Positions 34,566 through 46,689 of a DNA stretch of 64,000 nucleotides are shown here, piece after piece (positions within the stretch are counted from its first letter, which is position 1; each line of letters opens with the position of its first letter). This DNA comes from Ryuthela nishihirai. Lineage: Eukaryota > Arthropoda > Arachnida > Araneae > Heptathelidae. The notes under the pieces are model-generated. The model was not told the origin of the DNA, did not search any database, and saw only the letters and a list, made by a program, of their open reading frames with translations. Position numbers and translations under genes: made by a program. The stretch covers positions 7,050,704 to 7,114,703 of the forward strand of contig JAWZYU010000034.1 in NCBI GenBank assembly GCA_038380435.1, written 5' to 3'.

Positions 34566-35126
34566 TTTAAAGCATTTTTCGAAAGCCATAAAGTTGTATG
34601 TTTAAATATTTTATGTGTATTTGTGTAAAAAAAAATTGAAAATTTGTTTAATTTTTCTTAGAAATGTGTACAATATAAACTTGTTTCAAGCAGCATTTTT
34701 TTTTTGCATGGTTGATTTCATGTTTTTCTAAAACATTTATGTATTCAAAAAGACAGGTTTAGTTTCTCAAAATATCCCAAGCCATTTCTCTATTCAAGTG
34801 TTAGCAGTATTGCTTATAATACATGGTTTTCATGGTTATATATTACTTGAAGTCCACTTGAGAATATATTGGAGGCAGTTCTTACCACACCAATCTGTTC
34901 CAATATCATTATTTATGTGACACTCCTGCCAAGCAGCCTTTGCTTATAACTTTCTATGGCAATTGCAAAATAGAGAGAGATAGCAGTAAAAGATAATGTG
35001 TAAACATATAATTACTTTGCTAAGTGTGTACATTTTTTATGAACAATAAATATTGCTACTTAATACATTCTTTTTCTTGGATGCATTACTCTTTTGAAGT
35101 ATAATAAAATGTTTTGCTCATTACAG
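34566..35126. other. AT-rich intron end before exon
   Basis: No feature apart from the acceptor TTACAG at 35121-35126. Confidence 0.45.
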
Positions 35127-35182
35127 ATAAATTAAGAATATTGTCAGTTGGCAGAAATGCACTTAAAACTTGTAATGGAGTG
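35127..35182 (+). CDS. DNAL1: DNAL1 exon, second leucine-rich repeat
   Basis: With one base carried over, the exon reads NKLRILSVGRNALKTCNGV. Human DNAL1 has NLRILSLGRNNIKNLNGL here. LRILSxGRN is the conserved core of the repeat. The acceptor is TTACAG and the donor GTAAGA at 35183; the next exon begins in phase 0. This 56-bp exon would be missed by most ORF-based searches. Confidence 0.92.
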
Positions 35183-36585
35183 GTAAGAAATTTTTTAATA
35201 ATAAATTTTAATTGTATGAAAAACTATTATTTTAAATTTAGGAAGTTTTAGATTTAGAATTTTATATTTTTAATTTTTTTTAGAGTTTTATAGCATAAGC
35301 TCTAATTCTAAAACTTGCATTTGTGAACACTTATTTATTATTATTAACAAATTTATTTAAAATAATAATAAATTAGATAATTCATGGAATGCCTCCATCA
35401 CTTAGTATTTCATGGCAAATGATCTTTATTTTGCAGATTATGCTTCACACAAAAAGTTACTGAGCTTGGAATTTTTCAGTAAATGAACTTTTTTGTCTTC
35501 AATAGATCTTGCTTCACATTTGTCCTATTTCTCTCTTCATACAACAAATCTTTTTAAATAGATAGAGATTACTCATTGCCCATGGAAGATTCACATCACT
35601 CAGCATTTTAAGATAACTGATCTTGTCTTTCTGTTTAACTTCTACTTTACTTTTTAACATCTTGCATTGCTAATTAACCTTGTTTTTCTTTCAAATATTC
35701 AGATCCACATTTATTCCTATTCCTCTCTGCATCTTGTAGTAAACTATTCGTTTTTTATTTATGAAAATTCTGCTTTGTATATAGTTTTGCATTCCCTAGC
35801 AAACTGGTGATGAAGTATAATTGACGTTCACTCCATATAAAAATTAATGTCAAGTAAGGTTTCCTCCTTCCTTTTATATTTGAAAAGAATAGCTACAGAT
35901 TGTTAGGAATTACCCTATTTTCTTCGCAGTTGTTGAAAGCCATGCTTTACTTTGTGTAAGGCAACAATATGGTGGCTTTAGTCAATACATTCTAAGTTAA
36001 AGTTCTTTTTTAAGTAACATAATCTAGATACTTAACATAAATGCCTGAATACAAGCCATCCTGAATATAAATTGATCCCTCTTTTAGAAAAAAATGTTAG
36101 CACATTCTTAAAAATAATTATATTTTTAAATGTTGCTAAATAATATTAATGTAGGTAGTAAATATTAAAACAAGAACTCTGTTGGGCATGTTTTATTTTA
36201 TAAAGTACTTGCATATTTATATAGATATATAAAAATAGTATATAAAATAAAAAGGGTTTATTAAATGCTTTTAATCACTTATTATCATCTTCACTTATTC
36301 TCAGTCCTGTTCTTCATCCCACAGTATATTACCTTCTGTCTTGCCTAAGATATTAGAAATGCAACATTTCTTGAAACCCCTTAATTGAGTGTTTGGAAAT
36401 TTCATACGAAAATGATTTAATCCATTCACCTAATTGAAACAATGAGGGTTTTCATATTTTTCCCAGTAAGGGTTAATTTGATAGTGGAGAAGCACAGAGT
36501 TACTTGTAAACTTTGAGCTTATGAAATATTTTTCTGAAAAATAGTCACATTATTTATAGTCACACGTTATTGGAAAATGAGCTAG
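35183..36585. other. AT-rich intron, nothing recognised
   Basis: No ORF of note and no clear repeat. Three loosely similar stretches around 35385-35760 share CTTCACATT, CTCTCTTCAT/CTCTCTGCAT and TCACTTAG/TCACTCAG words, and may be an old tandem repeat. Confidence 0.35.
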
Positions 36586-36589
36586 CAGC

Positions 36590-36657
36590 AATATTTTAGT
36601 AGTTAGAAAACCTGGCCTATAATCAGGAGGATTATAGGGGATTTGTATTCCACTAGG
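36590..36657 (+). repeat. Worn tRNA-like sequence
   Basis: TTTAGTAGTTAGAAAACCTG, then GCCTATAATCAGG and TTTGTATTCCACTAGG lie in tRNA order: D-arm, anticodon arm with a TAT loop, and T-arm. The A and B boxes are degraded, so it is a tRNA-derived remnant, probably a SINE head, rather than a gene. Confidence 0.35.
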
Positions 36658-36659
36658 AG

Positions 36660-38252
36660 TGAAACTAAAGTTTTTCCACAAAATTATTCTCCAGAGTTAA
36701 TTTAAATGCACCCGACTAGAGTCAGTTATCAAATCTATGGTATGTTTAATCTACAATTAGAGAAATTATGCAAATTCTTTATGTGCTGTAAGTATCAGTA
36801 CAAGGTGCATACATACCAGTTTGTAGTGTTTTCATTTGCAGTAAACTATTACTAAATATTTTTAAATATAAAATATGCTTCAGCTTATATATTAAAATTA
36901 TATTAAAAATAAATATTTCAGAGCTCCCAAATAATTGCTAGGTTTTTCAATTTATTCCCAACTTGATGCAAAAAAAATAAAAAAAAACTTCGCTCTTCTT
37001 CAAACTGCCATTAGCACATTCCAGATTATGGCTTTACCACACTCTCCCACTAGCGAACAGAGGGCTCCAGAGAGTTAATTGAGTTGTTTGCTTAAAATTT
37101 GCCCATCTATTTTTCAGTCAAATGAAGTCAGGTGCCAAGGGAGCATTTGTTATTAGATTAGAGGATTTCAGTGATTTACATAAAAATACAGCCATATATG
37201 TTTTTGCTTCATTTTATTATATTTTGCAATTTAGAAATATTTTAATGTTACTAAATTATTCTTATCTGTTATTCAATATATTTTATGGAAGAAATATGAA
37301 GAGAAAAATTAATATTTCTCTGATTATGATTGATAATGTGATAGGACATGTGTGATCAGCTCGATTGGCAAACATCTGGTTTAGTTTGAAACTTTTAGTA
37401 CATACGTTAAGCTGTACAGATCAATACTTTGTGAATACAATGTAAACATCTAAGGCATTGTTTTGCTGATATCTCATGAAATGTAGTATTTAAAAAATAA
37501 AGAAATGTTCATCAGATATATCCAGTGGATAATTTATTTCAAGTTGAACTGGAAAATCATAAGTTTTTGTAAAACATTTCATTACATTCATAGTAATTTA
37601 GATGAATGTTTAGGTTGCTCTGATTCATAAGGAGGATATCAATTCCACTACTTCTAGAATTATTTATGTTGCTTCTCAAATATGTAATGCAATTAGAAAA
37701 AAAAATATTTGAAACTTGATCAAAAATTATCCACACATGTTATTTAAAATGATAGTTTAGGAGACATCTAATAAGGACATTAAAATGAAAAATTTAATTT
37801 TTAAATGATTGGATTTAGTTTAGTGTCCTCCTCCTCCTCCTTGGTTATTTGGCAAAAAAAAAAAAAATTCAATGTTGGACTGTGTGGTTGAGCAGAGTGG
37901 ACGAAATTCCAAACATTTCTCAAAGTATGTCACTGAAGTTACAAAACAGGCTTGAAGTAAAAATATCATTTTTCTGTTCAGAACTAATTAGCCTTTCTAT
38001 TCATATGGTTATTTTTGTCTATTAGTATTTTAAAAAATAAATTCTTGCTTGCATTGCCAAATGTATTTTTTTACTACACGATTCCAAAAAAGTGCCTATT
38101 AAAATAAAACTAGTAATTTTTTTTTGTTGAACATTTTATCTTCAGAAAATCCAGAATGAAATGCTGAGTAATTTGTCATACAACATGCCATAATTACTTT
38201 CGTTAGTTATTTGGAAACAAAGTTCTGAAGTTCACTTTTTATTTGACTGAGC
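36660..38252. other. AT-rich intron, nothing recognised
   Basis: A 77-codon open frame at 37122-37355 has no domain. (CTC)n-like text lies near 37828-37840. Confidence 0.35.
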
Positions 38253-38264
38253 ACAGTTGAAAAA

Positions 38265-40034
38265 ATAATAAATATTGAGATAAACTCAGATAAACTCGAT
38301 GATTCAACAGCCAGTAATAGATAGGCATTTTTTTTATGTCGATTTCAATTTTAGAGAAAAAATTGTCTGAACTGGGTGGGATATGAACCCATGACCTCCT
38401 GATAACATGTCAGATGCTCTGGACCACTGAGCTACCGGCCACCGATCAAGATCTCCTCTAATTAACGCTATGAACATTCCCTTTATCTCACATATAGGCG
38501 TTATTTTTAGGCAATTTTTGGCCCTAGCGGCTTTTTATTTGCCAATAGATGGAAAGCATGTCTTACAAGTATGCTAATGATAATAAATATTGAGATAAAC
38601 TCAGATAAACTCGACGATTCAACATCCAGTAATAAATAGGCACTCTTTGATGTCGATTTCAATTTTAGAGGAAAACTTGTCTGAGCTGGGTGGGATACGA
38701 ACCCATGACCTCCTGATAACATGTCAGATGCTCTGGGCCTCTGAGCTACCAGCCACCGATCAAGATCTCCTCTAATTAACGCTATGAACATTCCTTTTAT
38801 GTCACATATAGGCGTTATTTTTAGGCCTGGCGGCTTTTTATTTGCCAATAGATGGAAAGCATGTCTTACAAATATGCTAATGATAATTAATATTGAGATA
38901 AACTCAGATAAACTCGACAATTCAACATCCAGTAATAAATAGGCACTTTTTGATGTTGATTTCAATTTTAGAGGAAAAATTGTCTGAGCCGGGTGGGATA
39001 TGAACCCACGACCTCCTGATAACATGTCAGATGCTCTGGACCACTGAGCTACCAGCCGCCAATCAAGATCTCCTCTAATTAACACTATGAACATTCCCTT
39101 TATGTAACATATAGGAGTTATTTTTAAGCAATTTTTAGCCCTAGTGGCTTTTTATTTGCCAATAGATGGAATCGATCAAGATCTCCTCTAATTAACGCTA
39201 TGAACATTCCCTTTATGTTACATATAGGTGTTATTTTTAGGCAATTTTTAGCCCTAGCGGCATCCATGTTATGATCAGCGGCCAGTAGCTCAGTGGTCCA
39301 GATCACCTGACATGTTATCAGGAGGTCATGGGTTCGTATCCCACCCAGCTCAGACAATTTTTCCTCTAAAATTGAAATCGACATCAAAAAGTGCCTATTT
39401 ATTACTGGATGTTGAATTGTCGAGTTTATCTGAGTTTATCTGAGTTTATCTCAATATTTATTATCATTAGCATACTTGTAAGACATGCTTCCCATCTATT
39501 GGCAAATAAAATGCCGCTAGGGCTAAAAATTGCCTAAAAATAACGCCTATATGTGACATAAAGGGAATGTTCATAACGTTAATTAGAGGAGATCTTGATC
39601 AGCAGCCAGTAACTGAGTGATCCAGAGCACCTGACATGTTATCAGGAGGTCGTGGGTTCGTATCCCACCCGTCTCAGACAATTTTTCTTCTAAAATTGAA
39701 ATCGACATCAAAAAGTGCCTATTTATTACTGGATGGTGAATCATCGAGTTTATCTCAATATTTGTTAACATTAGCATACTTGTAAGACATGCTTTCCATC
39801 TATTGGCAAATAAAAAGCTGCTAGGGCTACAAATTGCCTAAAAATAACGCCTATATGTGACATAAAGGGAATGTTCATAACGTTAATTAGAGGAGATCTT
39901 GATCAGCAGCCGGTAGCTCAGTGGTCCAGAGCACTTGATATGTTATCAGGAGGTCGTAGGTTCGTATCCCACCCGGCTCAGGCAATATTTCCTCTAAAAT
40001 TGAAATCGACATCAAAGAGTGCCTATTTATTACT
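38265..40034. repeat. Inverted array of six tRNA-Thr-like units, flanked by 12-bp duplication
   Basis: Six tRNA-like segments lie in units of about 305-317 bp. Three are on the minus strand (38370-38440, 38684-38754, 38986-39056) and three on the plus strand (39281-39350, 39605-39674, 39909-39978), so the array is palindromic around about 39170-39280. Each head has TAGCTCAGTGGTCCAGAGCA (A box), CCTGACATGTTATCAGG and GGGTTCGTATCCC (B box). The anticodon position reads TGT (Thr), but base 33 is A rather than T, so they are tRNA-derived and not normal tRNA genes. ACAGTTGAAAAA occurs at 38253-38264 and 40035-40046, as a target duplication around the whole array. Open frames across it are by-products of the repeat. 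Confidence 0.85.
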
Positions 40035-40046
40035 ACAGTTGAAAAA

Positions 40047-40754
40047 GCCTGGCTGCCAGGTACAATTCTGTTTTTCAGCCCTGCCATGCATGATAAGAGT
40101 ATAGGCCTGAAAGTAGTAATAGGCTCTGGATTTAGATAAAGACAAGATGGATGTTGGCTCTTGCATACACTGGTGTTGATAACTGTGCACAGAATTTTTT
40201 GTGCATACGACAATGTTTTGATTAGTATATATCAGTCTTTATAATATGGTGACTTAGTTTGCTATAAAGGTGATCTCACATTGCAAGAGCAAACAAACTT
40301 TTGCTTCTGGTATGGCACTCAGCAGATAAAAAATTAACTTTAAAAATACTTCTTAAATCCTTCCAGGATCCAGCCTGAAAAATGGGTTTACATCTAGAGG
40401 CCAAGCTGTTTTTTTAATATAATAATTTTTTCACTTAATAAAATATTCATCAAATGGAAAAAGTAAGCATTATTTTTCAAGTTTGACTTATGTATTTTTA
40501 TAAGATGTATATGAAAATTTTCAAACTGCACTGTCTATTTTCAAAAAAATTGGTTGTACTTTGGCTTCTCATTTCAGATTCTGTCAACATGTATAATTGA
40601 TGCAGACCCTGGAAGAGTTAAAACAATAAAATGAATTTAAAAGCTTTAGGTTTATGTGTGCTTTGTCACTACACATTTCATCTCCTGCATGGGAACTTCT
40701 CATGCTGCATTGAATCATCCCTAAATCAGTATTCATCTGCTTTTTTAACTGATG
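40047..40754. other. Non-coding intron sequence
   Basis: No recognised gene or repeat. Confidence 0.35.
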
Positions 40755-41640
40755 TTTTACCTTTTTTGTAGGGCAGTGTGTCTTGTGAAGCTATCCAGAA
40801 TTAGCATATCCTGTTTTATCATTAATGTTCTGGGGCATCTGTCCTTTACTGCTTTTTAACTGCCCAACAACTCATTTGGCGTCAACCCTTTTTCTTGACA
40901 GTAGAATATTACACCCAAAGGTAACTGCTCTTTAGGGATTGCTTTCTATTTTAATATAACTTAGGGTGGTAGTTTGGAACCATCTGTCAATATTGCAAAG
41001 CCTAATATCTTTAGTGTTTTGTTACCCATAGATTTCACAATAACAGATTTTTTTACCCACACATTTAACTATCATAGTTGCTGGTGTATTAGTATAAACT
41101 GCAGTTCCTTCCACATTTCCTATTTGCCTCATTGAATAGTTAAAATATTTTCTCAGGTTAATTGTATAACCCTGGAACTCTACTAATTTTTTTTTAAAAT
41201 CACTTAATAATTTTGATAATTTTGAGGCAACTAATGTGTGGCAACATAGAGAAAAGCCATGCCATTTCATCATTATTCTGGTCCATCCAATACTAACCTT
41301 GGATGAAGTTTTAGCTAATCCTTGCTCAGCAGCAATACTTGTAACTGGCATACCTAGTTTTTGTAACATTCTCATACACTCTCGGACATGATATTCCACT
41401 TCCTGAAAGTAATTAATCTTAGGGTGTGAAAAGCCTTCCTTTTGCAGACTTTGCCAAACTCTTTTGAAGTTTCCATCTTTGAATACTAGATTAACATAAT
41501 CCATACTTTTTAGCTACCTTTACATTGTGTGTCTCAGCAGCATATTGGATTACTGTCAATTTCAAATTAGCATCATGAATCATGTACATATTTTTGGAGA
41601 CCTGCAATGCTTAAGTTTGATTTACCACAGTGTAATGCTA
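40755..41640 (-). pseudogene. Tigger/pogo-like transposase relic
   Basis: The minus strand gives, in order, an HTH start (LKLTVIQYAAETHNVKVAKK at about 41560), a CENP-B-like DNA-binding part (KVSIGWTRIMMKWHGFSLC), then LVEFQGYTINLRKYFNYSMR and QIGNVEGTAVYTN. The last corresponds to QIGNMDETPVYFD, whose catalytic Asp is here Val-Glu-Gly. Frames then shift into FAILTDGSKLPP and CPRTLMIKQDMLILDSF, where the second catalytic Asp (LILDSF) is still visible. A 160-codon open frame covers 41504-41022. The order matches pogo/Tigger transposases of the Tc1-mariner superfamily. It is old and dead. Confidence 0.75.
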
Positions 41641-42013
41641 TTAAATAACCATTCACAAATCCACTGTATATACTTTCAGTGCAGTAGTTCCCTTTAATTC
41701 TATTTGATAAGCCTTTGAAATCAATATTTGCTGTCACAATTTTGAAGGTTGAAGAAACGGCAATTAACTAAAACAGTTTAACAATTACAGTATGCTAGTA
41801 TGTAGTTGAGCTTGCAACTAGTATAAAACTGGCATTTGAGATGTAAGGGATAAATAGTGGAAAGATGTTAAGAACGAGGATGTTTACAATATGACTAAAA
41901 AAGCAGGTGTAATGACTAAACACTCGTCATGCTGCAAGGGCAGGGACATAGTAAACAATATATCAATGTACCTGAATGTTTACCATACAGCATACCTGTA
42001 ATGATCATTTTCA
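41641..42013. other. Non-coding intron sequence
   Basis: No recognised feature. Confidence 0.35.
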
Positions 42014-42842
42014 CCCTCTAATGATCTGCAAAATTCCCCACCCTGTCCTTGGTCAATAGGGGACACTAATGGGCTTGGAAAGGCCGTAATCCATTGAATG
42101 GGACATAAAGCTGGGGCCCTGTGTGCAGGAGAGCCATATCCTGTGCACATTGAAGAACATGCTTGATGGGAGGTTACAATCTGTCTCCTAACAGCTGTTT
42201 AGTGCAGGGTTGGGCAACCTTTTTAAGTGTGCGTGCCAAAATCGCCAAATCTTTGATGCAAAATTTTCTCACCTGCCAACTGAAATTTTGGAAGCATATT
42301 ATTATTTGGTGTCTTCTAAGTATTGGAAGAACCTTTTCAAATAATCAATAAATTCTTTACAAAACACGAAAAATATATAAAATGATGGTAAAGGAGTCAC
42401 GCGATGTCCAGCTGCCTGGCGAATGATACAGCAATTGAATGGGACAAAATTTGTACGTCAGTATATTGCAGAGATAGACGGCTTGGAAATAGGATGTTTG
42501 TTTCATTTTCTTATTACTTATTATTACTAAAACAGTTGATAATGTTTGTTTCGTTATTGCATTTTTATTTGGTATTGCTCTACTTAATAAAACTGTATTC
42601 TATTTAAGTTAAAATATACAACTCGGCGAATATGTTGGATAGTTATTTATTTTTTAAGGTGAGCCCTGTGTTAAGTGCCGGGAAAAGTCACTGTGCCACA
42701 TTTGGCACACGTGCCAAGGGTTCCCCACCCCTGGTCTAGTGGGTCCTCTCCCCCCACCCTTCTGTGAGTCCTTGATGTTCTTGTAACCTGGCCATTTAGC
42801 CCATTGTGTGCAAAAAAGTGCCACTGAGAGGTAAAACAATCC
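42014..42842 (+). repeat. SINE-1, interrupted by a hAT MITE
   Basis: The SINE-1 body runs 42014-42204 (CCCCACCCTGTCCTTGGTCA, then GAGAGCCATA and AACAGCTGTTTAGTG) and resumes at 42734-42842 (GTCTAGTGGGTCC to GAGGTAAAACAATCC). The gap is filled by the hAT element 42205-42733. The tRNA head is missing. Confidence 0.8.
42205..42733. mobile_element. Non-autonomous hAT element inserted in SINE-1
   Basis: The ends are CAGGGTTGGGCAACC and, inverted, CAGGGGTGGGGAACC, with duplicates GTTTAGTG (42197-42204) and GTCTAGTG (42734-42741), 7 of 8 matching. Subterminal text GTGCGTGCC/GGCACACGTGCC is typical of this widespread hAT group. No transposase frame remains. Confidence 0.8.
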
Positions 42843-44040
42843 TCAGAGAGGGAAATGTATGATTCTTCTAATGGTAGAAATTAAAATTGTTGGAAGATTT
42901 GAAAAATGTGATCATAATAATTTATTAGTATCTATTAACTCAAAATAATTTTCATTTGTCTCATAACAAAAAAGATGGTCTACAGACAGATGACAAAGTG
43001 AAAACAATAGCCCATTTTTTAAAACAAGTTATAATGTTTTTAATAAGTTTACTCCAAGTTTTCAACTATCAATACTGGTTGGTGGCTGAATTAATTTCCA
43101 AATAGTTTAATCAGAAAAAAAGCAATAACACTGGAATGTTATCCTGAAATATCTAATAAAGAGAAATATGTCATGTTATTATAAAATGAAAGAACATTGA
43201 ATTCTAGACAGTATAAAAATAAAGGCAAAGCATTTAACTGACACTAGAAATATATTAGTTTATATATATATATCTTTTAGAATATCAGGGTTATGAAGTG
43301 TTAAATGTAAAATTTTCAATAATTTAACTTTTAAAACGGGGACGTAAGAGAGTCGAGGTTCTAAATCACATTATAGAGAGCAATTTCACTTTTTAATGAA
43401 ACATGAGGTGATAGAGAGGAAACCTCTGTACGAAATTTGAGACTAAGTGGTCAAGTATTTTTGGAATTACATGAGGCTGAAATTGTTTAAAAAAAAGAGG
43501 TAAATCTGTTTCAACAGTTTATTTGATAATTAAGCTCTCTCCAACAATAAACCATCAGTGACAGTTGAAAAGCTGCCAAGAGTCATGTCAGCACATCATG
43601 GAGCATTCTGTTCAGACATTTAGCTTATATATATAAGTAACTAGCAGATTTATCTGGCATTGCATGGGTCTAAAGTATGTAGTAGATGGTCTTCCCGTAT
43701 CACAATCTTCCATTTGGCATAAAACTCATTACAACACACCCCTGCTGCAAAATTTTCAGTCCCACTCTTTCAGAGAAGGAAAGAAGTGAGCATATTACAA
43801 CAACAGCAAGGCCAAACAGCAGTATTGCCTTGCTCAGATAATCAAACTTTTCATATCATTTAATCATACCCAGCAGAGTTGCTTGGATTTCATTTGTCAG
43901 GCATATGTAACTTTATAGCAAAGGAAAATTGAGGTCTAAGTTCTACAAAAAATGTGTACCTGCTATTAATGTAATGTATAGTGAAAAAGAGAAATGTTAT
44001 TTATTAATTAACATATTTTATGTGTTAAATGTTTATTAAT
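42843..44040. other. AT-rich non-coding stretch
   Basis: Around 43425-43495 it shares text with the tandem unit at 16425-17160. Otherwise nothing is recognised. Confidence 0.4.
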
Positions 44041-45105
44041 TTAAGGAAGCCAGGCTCATAATCTGCAGTTCCCAGTTTCGAGTCTCACCTGAGCCATTGT
44101 TGAGATTTATCTTTACAAAACCTCCCACCTTGCCCTCGGTCAGTAGGGGACACCAGTGGTCTTGGAAAGGCTGCCATCCGTCAGATGGGGTGTTAAGCCA
44201 TGGCTCCATGTGAGGGACAGCCATACCCTTGTGATGGTCCATCCATTTCACTTTTACTTTTCCTTAACCAGTTTTACTTTATTTACATTATATTTATCAT
44301 TTTGGGAATTATCTTCAGTTGTATTTATCATGTTTCTCTCACCCAAGCTGCTAAAGGAGTTGCACATGCACAACTCCGACTTTTGATTGACAGTTGCTAA
44401 TGTGCGCATAAGGACACTCTCCCTCTTGCATCATAGTGAGAGGCAAGATCGTAAGTTTATGCAAATGCCTTTCCCAGTATGCAACACACGTGTCAGTTGC
44501 ATGCCACATGTATACTAAGTGATGTTTAGGTCATGAAGTCAGTAAAGAGTAGTAAAGAGGAAGTTAGTAGCAAGTTAGTAAGATGTAGTAGAGAGTTAGT
44601 AGAGATGGAGCTAGATGTGAGGTTTTAGTTGCTCAGACTATTTTTATTTATCAGTTTATTTGGCGGGTCTTGAATTTTTTGGAAATAAACTTTGTTATAT
44701 GAAATATTTTGACTTTATTTTTTCTCTTGAACAACAATAATTGATTTTTTATTAAGATTTAACTTTAATAATTTGACAATCTTTTGATTTCTTACTCACA
44801 AAGTAACGCCTATATACTTAGTGAACTCTAATTTAACTTTATTTGGCATGATTAATTGCTTGGTACTCGATGCTATCTGGAAGTTTAATTTAATTTTGAT
44901 CAGTCAAAAGTTCCAAAGAGAAGAAGTTTAACAATTTTGGAGCATTACACCCTATAAATGTTAAAGAACATGTTGGATGTTCCCTAACAGCTGTTCTCTA
45001 ACAGCTGTGCAGTGTCCCCAATCTTCTCTGAGCCCTCAGGATCCTTGTGACCTGGCTATTTAGCATTGTATGGAAAAAAGTGCCACTCAGAGGTAAAACA
45101 ATCCC
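44041..45105 (+). repeat. SINE-1, interrupted by an LTR
   Basis: The tRNA-Met-like head with CAGGCTCATAATCTG and a well-kept B box (GTTTCGAGTCTC) begins at about 44045. The body runs to 44229, is split by the LTR at 44230-44949, and resumes at ATAAATGTTAAAGAACATG to the tail GAGGTAAAACAATCC at about 45105. Confidence 0.82.
44230..44949 (+). mobile_element. Solo LTR (LTR-1 family)
   Basis: It begins TGTGATGGTCC and ends GGAGCATTAC(A). ACCCT flanks both sides (44225-44229 and 44949-44953), a 5-bp target duplication; one base at the 3' end is shared. A polyadenylation signal AATAAA lies at 44684-44689. About 720 bp with no internal region, so it arose by recombination between two LTRs. Relatives lie at 11258-11610 and 49277-50028. 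Confidence 0.82.
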
Positions 45106-45591
45106 ACCCTAATTTAAGGAACTTTTACATATTTTTCAAATTAAGTTAATTGTTTTTAAGTCTGATATGAAGTCTTAATTCATTTTGACAAAGAATCTTG
45201 TGTTTGAATGACTTCAATTTTCACAGAAATGCTTGTGCTCTTTACCCACTTCTGAAACAATCGTTTTATCACTCAAAAGCAGGAATAAATTAATTGATCA
45301 TTCCTTCTCTAAAATTTATTGGTGGCAACAGTTATTTTGAAAAACCACTAATGTTAAGTCTATTAGAAACAGCAGATTTTAGCTGTTAATGTTATGTCTA
45401 TGTCGATTTTGAGAAATTGAAACTAATACACACTGGTTTTGGTTTATCCTAATGGGTTTGCACATAGCCTATACTTTTCCCTAGATGAAGGGAAAGTTTG
45501 TGCAAAGTGTGGTGCCTCTAACTCTTTTATGGAACTGAAGTGCATAAGCAGACTGACACACAGACATAAAAACTTTCTTGTTTATAAGTAA
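45106..45591. other. Non-coding intron sequence
   Basis: No recognised feature. Confidence 0.35.
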
Positions 45592-45595
45592 TTAA

Positions 45596-45717
45596 CCCTT
45601 TCACTAGCATACTAACCCAAAATGACTGAGATTTTAAATGGACTCTTCCAACTAATGCTATTCCTTCCTCTTCACTACCTCCTTCCTGCAGCTTGGGCCA
45701 TTTCGGTAGTGAAAGGG
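45596..45717. mobile_element. piggyBac-type MITE (TTAA target)
   Basis: A 122-bp element has inverted ends CCCTTTCACTA(G/C)C and exact TTAA on both sides (45592-45595 and 45718-45721). Insertion at TTAA with terminal C-runs is the hallmark of piggyBac-related elements. It is too short to code. Confidence 0.72.
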
Positions 45718-45721
45718 TTAA

Positions 45722-46689
45722 AGAGCAGAACTATATTGTGTTATATCTTGAATTAAAATATTTCAAAATATTTACCTGAAACAGGACAGTCATGTTTTCA
45801 ATTAATAATTTTTTGATAATGTAGTTTCCAAGCAAAGTCTATATGCACATGGCCACTTGACAATCTGCAATAATAATCATGTTTTTACTTTTGCAATGCA
45901 AACCATACATTTTATGTTTGGCTGTTTCACTTTGGGGATCTTTCTGAAAAATTGCTGCAAAATAGATAACTGTACTAGGCTAAAAAACAATGAATATCCT
46001 AACAGTGGCACAGTTAAGACTTACTTTTAGGGGGAGAGTATACAATGATTTTAATGATTTCTTTGAAATACATTTTCACCACAGGCAACCCCCTTAGAAA
46101 GCAGAGAAAGGAGGTTAAAAACCTTTTAATGAAATTGCAATCCAGCCCCTCTAGGGTGGTGGGAAGTAGGGTATGGAGTCCCCCTTTTTCATCTGTCTTC
46201 ATAAGTTTTGAAAATCTGGTTGATAACACTTTTCAAACATTATTCAGAAATAAGAATTCACTTATTTTGCTATTTGGTAATAACAACACTAGAGAACAAA
46301 TTTAAACTTTTTTTTCATAACATTGGTCAAATAGGATGTTTTTAACTGATTTTGGGCTGCTGAATTCAAATATGGCTGTGAAAAATCTGCAGCACATACA
46401 GTTTGTTTTTAATTATGAATTGATGTATTTCAAATTTCAATGAATATGCTTATCAAGAAATGAAAATAAATGTGACTATTTTATTAAATTGTAACTTAAA
46501 ACTCATTAATTAATTACATGATTACAGTGAAAAAAAAAGAATTATTATAGTTATAGACCATTGAATATAAATTAACAAATGAAATAGTATTAAAATGCAA
46601 AATAAGAAAACATGGATAAGGATCTTTTAAATTTACAAGAAGTCCATTTTTTTCTTTTATGTGCTGAGGTATCTTCCTTCTGCAAAAAT
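45722..46689. other. Non-coding intron sequence
   Basis: An 86-codon open frame at 46045-46305 shows no domain. No other feature is recognised. Confidence 0.35.

Noticed and set aside
38507..39094. 195-codon open frame on the minus strand
   Set aside because: It is a by-product of the tRNA-like tandem units; the same peptide repeats with each unit and the bases are explained by the array.
38370..39978. Six functional tRNA-Thr genes
   Set aside because: Base 33 of the anticodon loop is A instead of the near-universal T, the acceptor stems do not pair cleanly, and all copies sit in one repeated unit with a target duplication.
38253..40046. CRISPR array
   Set aside because: The units are about 305 bp, in both orientations, without short spacers, and the sequence is eukaryotic.
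46045..46305. 86-codon plus-strand frame as a host exon
   Set aside because: No homology, no convincing splice sites at its ends, and it does not fit between the DNAL1 exons.
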